A DNA stretch of 64,000 bases, taken from contig NZ_ASGZ01000070.1 in NCBI RefSeq assembly GCF_000495475.1, positions 62,001 to 126,000 on the forward strand, given 5' to 3'. Position numbers and translations under genes: made by a program. Origin of the DNA: Candidatus Halobonum tyrrellensis G22 (GTDB taxonomy: Archaea; Halobacteriota; Halobacteria; Halobacteriales; Haloferacaceae). Every line of letters begins with the position of its first letter. The first letter of the stretch is position 1. This document shows, piece by piece, positions 61,009 through 64,000 of the stretch. Below the pieces are notes generated by a model. It made no database searches. It was not told where the DNA came from and was given only the letters and a program-made list of their open reading frames with translations.

Positions 61009-61536
61009 ATGACTCAAGACACAACTGAAGCGGACGGCGCCGAGGAGATTGCCGAGCTGTTCGTCGACGTCCGCGAGGGCGACCGGTTAACGTTCGAGTA
61101 CGAGACGCCCGACGGCGAGGAGCGGACGGTTCGCGCCGAGGCGGCTACGGGCGCGAGAGCGACGGAACTCACCCGTGACGAACCCGCTGCGGGGAACATC
61201 GCGTTCTGGTACCGAGACCTCGACCGCGGCGCCGTCCCGTACGCGGTAGTTCGGTACCAGCCGTCCGGACAGAGCGCGCCGGTGGTCCGTCTCCACGGCT
61301 ACACGCCGGAGGCAGGGTCGTCGGCTGGGATAGAGTTTCTCGGTGAGGTGAAATATGCGATGAGAATCGACGCCGACGCGCCGGAGGAGGACGATCGAGA
61401 AGGAAACTTCACATTCTCCGAGGAGAGCCAATTGTGGCTCCATCGGTTGCATCAGGAGTTGTCGCCAGAAGAAATAGAAGAGATAAAAGAGCGACAGCGG
61501 GAAGAGGCGGCCGAAAAGGAGAACGACGATGCATGA
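61009..61536 (+). CDS. acidic haloarchaeal hypothetical protein
   Basis: The protein has 175 aa from ATG 61009. It is acidic, with a beta-rich middle (REGDRLTFEYETPDGEERTV, then AFWYRDLDRGAVPYAVVRY) and a charged coiled tail (SPEEIEEIKERQREEAAEKE). No motif is recognised. Codon use and GC content match the host. Confidence 0.65.
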   Translation: MTQDTTEADGAEEIAELFVDVREGDRLTFEYETPDGEERTVRAEAATGARATELTRDEPAAGNIAFWYRDLDRGAVPYAVVRYQPSGQSAPVVRLHGYTPEAGSSAGIEFLGEVKYAMRIDADAPEEDDREGNFTFSEESQLWLHRLHQELSPEEIEEIKERQREEAAEKENDDA

Positions 61537-61551
61537 GGGCCGACGTAGGAG

Positions 61552-61881
61552 GTGTCCGACTCGAGCCCAAAGCCGGACAGATCTGACCCCTCCAACCCAC
61601 CGACATCCCACCATTGGGGTGAAATCTCGTCCGATTCTGGCCGGGAAGCCGGCAAGTCGGACACGACAACTGGAGAAGGTCGAATAGTAGTATCTCAGCC
61701 CCATCGAGTCGGTGACATCCTCTTGAGCACCGCCGTTATCCTCCTGGCGTTGGGAGTAACCGGTGCGTTCGGTGCCGAGCATCCAACTCTGGTAGCAGCA
61801 CTCATCATCGGCATCGCAAGTACGGTCGCTTATCTAATCGACAAGATAGCCGAGAGCGTCGAAAGCGAAGAGGGATCCTAA
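61552..61881 (+). CDS. two-helix membrane protein
   Basis: The protein has 109 aa from GTG 61552. A polar, Ser/Pro-rich N-terminal 50 residues precede two membrane segments (ILLSTAVILLALGVTGAFGA and LVAALIIGIASTVAYLI) and an acidic tail. Its TAA overlaps the ATG of the integrase remnant by one base. Unknown role. Confidence 0.62.
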   Translation: MSDSSPKPDRSDPSNPPTSHHWGEISSDSGREAGKSDTTTGEGRIVVSQPHRVGDILLSTAVILLALGVTGAFGAEHPTLVAALIIGIASTVAYLIDKIAESVESEEGS

Positions 61882-62439
61882 TGTACCGAACTCCGCACGA
61901 CGAGCACGACGGGATGAAGGTGTGGCTCGCCGCCGACGAGGCCGACGACTACCTCGCGCTCGTCGAGGACACCACCCACCGGATCGCACTCTCGCTCGGC
62001 CTCCGGTGCGGGCTCCGGAGCGCCGAGATCGTCCAGACGACGCCCGGCGACCTCGCGGACGGTCCCGCCGGGACGATGCTCCGCGTCCCCGACGGGAAGG
62101 GCGGGAAGTACCGCGAGACCCCCGTCCCGCCGGAGTTGAAGACCACTATCCAGACCGTCGACAACGTCCGGGCAGAGCCGTCCAGCTCCCCGCTCGTCGA
62201 CGCGAGTACGCGGACGCTTCGTCGGTGGGTTCGGAAGTCGCCGCTCAAGCGGCCGAAGAGTAGGGCGACGACAGCTGGCGGGACCTCTCGACGCACAACT
62301 TCCGGCGGACATGGGCGACGTTGCTCGCCGGAGCCGAGGAGGTTGACCCGCTGCTCGTCTGTCAGTGGGGCGGGTGGGAGGACTGGAAACGCTCTTCGAG
62401 CACTACCGTGGCGCCTACTCTCTGGCGGAGGTACAATGA
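61881..62439 (+). pseudogene. frameshifted tyrosine recombinase/integrase
   Basis: From ATG 61881 the frame reads the N-side of a tyrosine recombinase catalytic domain: LGLRCGLRSAEIVQ with the catalytic Arg, then DGKGGKYRETPVP with the Lys. Near 62265 the frame must shift to reach LSTHNFRRTWATLL (HxxR) and WGGWEDW, and shift again for LFEHYRGAYSLAEVQ with the likely nucleophile Tyr, ending at TGA 62437-62439. At least two lesions make it inactive. It marks past integration of this segment. Confidence 0.75.
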
Positions 62440-62517
62440 GAGGCGCGTGATAGCGTCGAATGGTTGTGACCCCTTGGCAAAGCGGTTAAGCATCTGACGC
62501 TCTTGTTATAGACACTC

Positions 62518-62766
62518 ATGCTGTCCGACGAGGAGTTTGAGCACATTTGCTGGCTCATCTGGATAGGCGAACAGGAACAGCTCGACATAGCCGAGGAATA
62601 TCGGGGAGAGAACGAAGCTAAGAGTATGTACCACGGCGGGGGCTACGATTCTTACAAAAGCCTCCGGAAAATACTCGCTGAGTACGACGTCAACGTTGAG
62701 GAACGTGCTCGCGCCTACGCCGACCGAATGGGAATTGAGGAGGTGTCTAGCCGGGTTAGCCTCTGA
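62518..62766 (+). CDS. small hypothetical protein
   Basis: The protein has 82 aa from ATG 62518 (MLSDEEFEHICWLIWIGEQ). Helical and acidic, with KSLRKILAEYDVNVEERARA near the C-terminus. It sits between two integrase remnants. No recognised family. Confidence 0.5.
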   Translation: MLSDEEFEHICWLIWIGEQEQLDIAEEYRGENEAKSMYHGGGYDSYKSLRKILAEYDVNVEERARAYADRMGIEEVSSRVSL

Positions 62767-62830
62767 GCGACACACAGTGGCTCCCAACCCGTCTCCCGGG
62801 AGTTCTCGGCCCGTAGCCCAAGCTCAAGGG

Positions 62831-62944
62831 GAAGCGCCTGAGTGGGGTGGCTGGGAGGACCTGGAGACGTTCCTCGAACACTACCGCGGTGAATACTCGC
62901 CGGAGGTCCAGCGCCGGGCACGCGCCAGCGTCGAGCAGTTCTAA
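62831..62944 (+). pseudogene. C-terminal fragment of a second integrase
   Basis: The frame reads WGGWEDLETFLEHYRGEYS and ends ARASVEQF at TAA 62942-62944. It parallels the end of the frameshifted recombinase 400 bases upstream, including the HYRG.YS nucleophile region, and has no upstream catalytic part. It is a remnant of another integration. Confidence 0.6.
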
Positions 62945-62958
62945 CTACGCCCTCGGCG

Positions 62959-63002
62959 TTAACCAACGCCTCTCCCGTCTTCCCGGCCCGTTCGTTGGTT
63001 AA
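62959..63002. repeat. TTAACCAAC inverted repeat, copy B
   Basis: Perfect 10-base arms TTAACCAACG (62959-62968) and CGTTGGTTAA (62993-63002) separated by 24 bases, 14 bases after the integrase fragment. Same core as copies A and C with a different next base pair. Confidence 0.6.
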
Positions 63003-63165
63003 TATACCGCGAGCGGCCGCAAGAGACGTCGTGTCTTGAGAATATAGCCGTTCTGTTCATGGGTAAAATGCTAAGTGTCGGGAGCGACTATTCTGAGGTG
63101 GACCAGAAGACTACCCATCGATTACCTGAGGACATGGGAATGGTCCAACAAAGAAAGGCGGAACG

Positions 63166-63207
63166 GGCGGACGCGAGAGTCCCTTTCCAAAGTTACTCGC
63201 GTCCGCC
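63166..63207. terminator. 12-base inverted repeat at the 3' end of a minus-strand gene
   Basis: GGCGGACGCGAG (63166-63177) and CTCGCGTCCGCC (63196-63207) are perfect complements with an 18-base spacer. The right arm overlaps the last codons of the membrane miniprotein gene, so a terminator-type hairpin is one reading. A 56-codon plus-strand frame (63059-63229) runs across it and is not supported. Confidence 0.35.
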
Positions 63208-63336
63208 GGTGGTCGTTTTGTGGAGGTAGACACCGACGCCGAGCCACAGCAGGCCCAGGAGCGGATCGGCCCGCACACAGAGCCATGCCCCGGCTAAGAC
63301 GGCGGTGGCCTCCACGGTCAGGCTCGCTACCTGCAT
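63193..63336 (-). CDS. 47-aa membrane miniprotein
   Basis: ATG 63334-63336 gives MQVASLTVEATAVLAGAWL with two short hydrophobic stretches (about 3-19 and 28-41) and a polar end HKTTTGGRE. An upstream extension is open but not membrane-like. Comparable tiny membrane proteins are frequent in haloarchaeal accessory DNA. Confidence 0.5.
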   Translation of the reverse strand: MQVASLTVEATAVLAGAWLCVRADPLLGLLWLGVGVYLHKTTTGGRE

Positions 63337-63706
63337 AGTGTCGAGGGTGGACCCCCGACGAAAGGAACGGGGGCCGCGCTCACACATAAGTGCAGTTGTG
63401 CTCAAATCAACTATCTCCTCAACCCGGTATACAGCTTCTAAGGCCGCTGAATACCGTTTTTCCGGTATACTGGTGTCAAATTCTCTCCTCTCGTGCCCCC
63501 GCGTCTCCGGGGAGAGGGCGTCTGCGTGCTCTTTCCGCAGGGCCGGAAGGTGCGACGCACGTCCTCTATCTCAGAGCTAAGAGGTACCTCGTGGCGTCCA
63601 TAGTCGAGGCGGCGCACGCGGAGAGTTCGACGAGTTTGTTCACTGGGTGTACCTCCCCGACGCCAAGCCACAGATGGTCGCCTAGACAGCCCTCCAACAA
63701 CGGCCG
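63337..63706 (+). other. degenerate second copy of the 40.3-kb region
   Basis: No intact gene. Around 63626-63685 the frame reads EFDEFVHWVYLPDAKPQMVA and stops at TAG 63683-63685. This matches the downstream half of the interrupted gene at 40272-40520 and shows TGG where copy 1 has TGA. Confidence 0.5.
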
Positions 63707-63937
63707 GTGAATCGGGTACGACTACACCCAGCGAGTGCATGTACTGCTCCCACACAGACGACGGTGACGGCGAAGTTCGTCGCTGACCGTTTTCCCGAGG
63801 TGACCGTCAAGTGTGGTTCCTGTGACGGGTCGTTCGAGACGACGAACGAGCACGCGATTCACTGCTGGAACGCTCACCCGTGGGTTCCGAACCCAGCGCA
63901 GATCCGTCGCCGGAGCGAACTCAACCAAGAGTCTTAA
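63707..63937 (+). CDS. small zinc-finger-like protein, copy 2
   Basis: The frame opens at GTG 63707, but homology with copy 1 begins at the internal GTG 63764 (57 aa), where I would place the start. Potential metal ligands: CGSCDGSFETTNEHAIHC plus the His of WNAH, a CxxC/H/C/H cluster. Unlike copy 1 it keeps both cysteines of the CxxC pair. Ends HPWVPNPAQIRRRSELNQES; the stop codon overlaps the inverted repeat. Confidence 0.5.
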   Translation: MNRVRLHPASACTAPTQTTVTAKFVADRFPEVTVKCGSCDGSFETTNEHAIHCWNAHPWVPNPAQIRRRSELNQES

Positions 63938-63977
63938 CCAACAAACACTGGGACAACCCCTCGCCAGTGTTGGTTAA
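63934..63977. repeat. TTAACCAAC inverted repeat, copy C
   Basis: Left arm TTAACCAACAAACACTGG (63934-63951) and right arm CCAGTGTTGGTTAA (63964-63977), with the same AACA bulge as copy A. The T/A pair replacing the C/G pair of copy A is a compensatory change. Confidence 0.65.
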
Positions 63978-64000
63978 CGAGCACTGTCCAGCGGCCCGCT

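Noticed and set aside
60789-61028. 79-codon frame ending just after ATG 61009
   Set aside because: Ser/Arg-rich noise; a different frame in the same stretch contains a better protein-like remnant.
62465-62515. Possible tRNA fragment (GGTTAAGCATCTGACGCTCTTG)-like stretch beside the integrase remnants
   Set aside because: No cloverleaf can be completed: acceptor and T arms are missing. It could be an attachment-site relic but cannot be supported.
63059-63229. 56-codon plus-strand frame
   Set aside because: It crosses a perfect inverted repeat and overlaps the opposite-strand membrane miniprotein; no homologue or fold is recognisable.
1-64000. CRISPR arrays, insertion sequences with intact transposases, rRNA genes
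   Set aside because: No regularly spaced repeats, no DDE/serine transposase motifs and no rRNA sequence were noticed on either strand.

Overview
The window is from an extremely halophilic archaeon (class Halobacteria). The DNA is GC-rich and most proteins are strongly acidic. There is a TFB-type basal transcription factor, an RPA-like OB-fold protein, a secreted protein ending in a PGF-CTERM sorting signal, and many short haloarchaeal accessory genes. Tightly packed operons with ATGA overlaps, decayed toxin and integrase genes, segmental duplications and AT-rich inserted genes point to a megaplasmid or genomic island devoted to defence rather than core chromosome. No rRNA, complete tRNA or CRISPR array was seen.

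Layout. (1) 1-1.8 kb: a partial membrane protein and a decayed DUF6516 toxin followed by its intact winged-helix partner. (2) 1.75-22.8 kb: a divergently transcribed array around a 0.6-kb control region. The leftward arm encodes two small proteins, a 1031-aa P-loop ATPase, a coiled-coil protein and a giant 1864-aa DEVH helicase with zinc ribbons and a DUF1998-type C-terminus. The rightward arm encodes a coiled-coil protein, a 913-aa helicase, a separate 696-aa DUF1998 protein (like DISARM DrmA/DrmB) and a 1091-aa Cas4-like nuclease fused to a degenerate SF1 helicase. (3) 23-31.7 kb: small accessory genes (DUF6884, an AlbA_2/Schlafen pair, the RPA-like protein, TFB, zinc-ribbon and acidic proteins). 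(4) 31.8-35.5 kb: a three-gene operon of TcmP plus two tandem radical-SAM paralogues. (5) 35.7-42 kb: more small genes, a secreted metalloprotease-like protein and a membrane protein. (6) 41.8-48.2 kb: a cassette carrying an intact 1482-aa nuclease-helicase, flanked by a direct duplication. (7) 49.3-58.9 kb: a complete preQ0 pathway (QueD, QueE, FolE, QueC) divergent from two tRNA-guanine-transglycosylase-like enzymes. One is a long DpdA-type protein with a beta-rich insertion and a fused DUF6884 domain. Regulator-like and AAA+ ATPase genes follow. (8) 58.9-60.6 kb: a GmrSD-like DUF262/DUF1524 protein. (9) 61-64 kb: small genes, integrase remnants and a second copy of the 40-kb repeat region.

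How the parts may work together. The queDE-folE-queC plus TGT set should make 7-deazaguanine precursors and insert them into DNA, an archaeal relative of the Dpd modification pathway. The helicase/ATPase/nuclease array looks like an effector or restriction machine of the DISARM/Dpd type. Whether the two are functionally linked is inference. Two non-coding signals recur. The first is a stem-loop with changing stems and a similar loop, placed in front of about a dozen small genes. The second is a TTAACCAAC/GTTGGTTAA inverted repeat near module boundaries.
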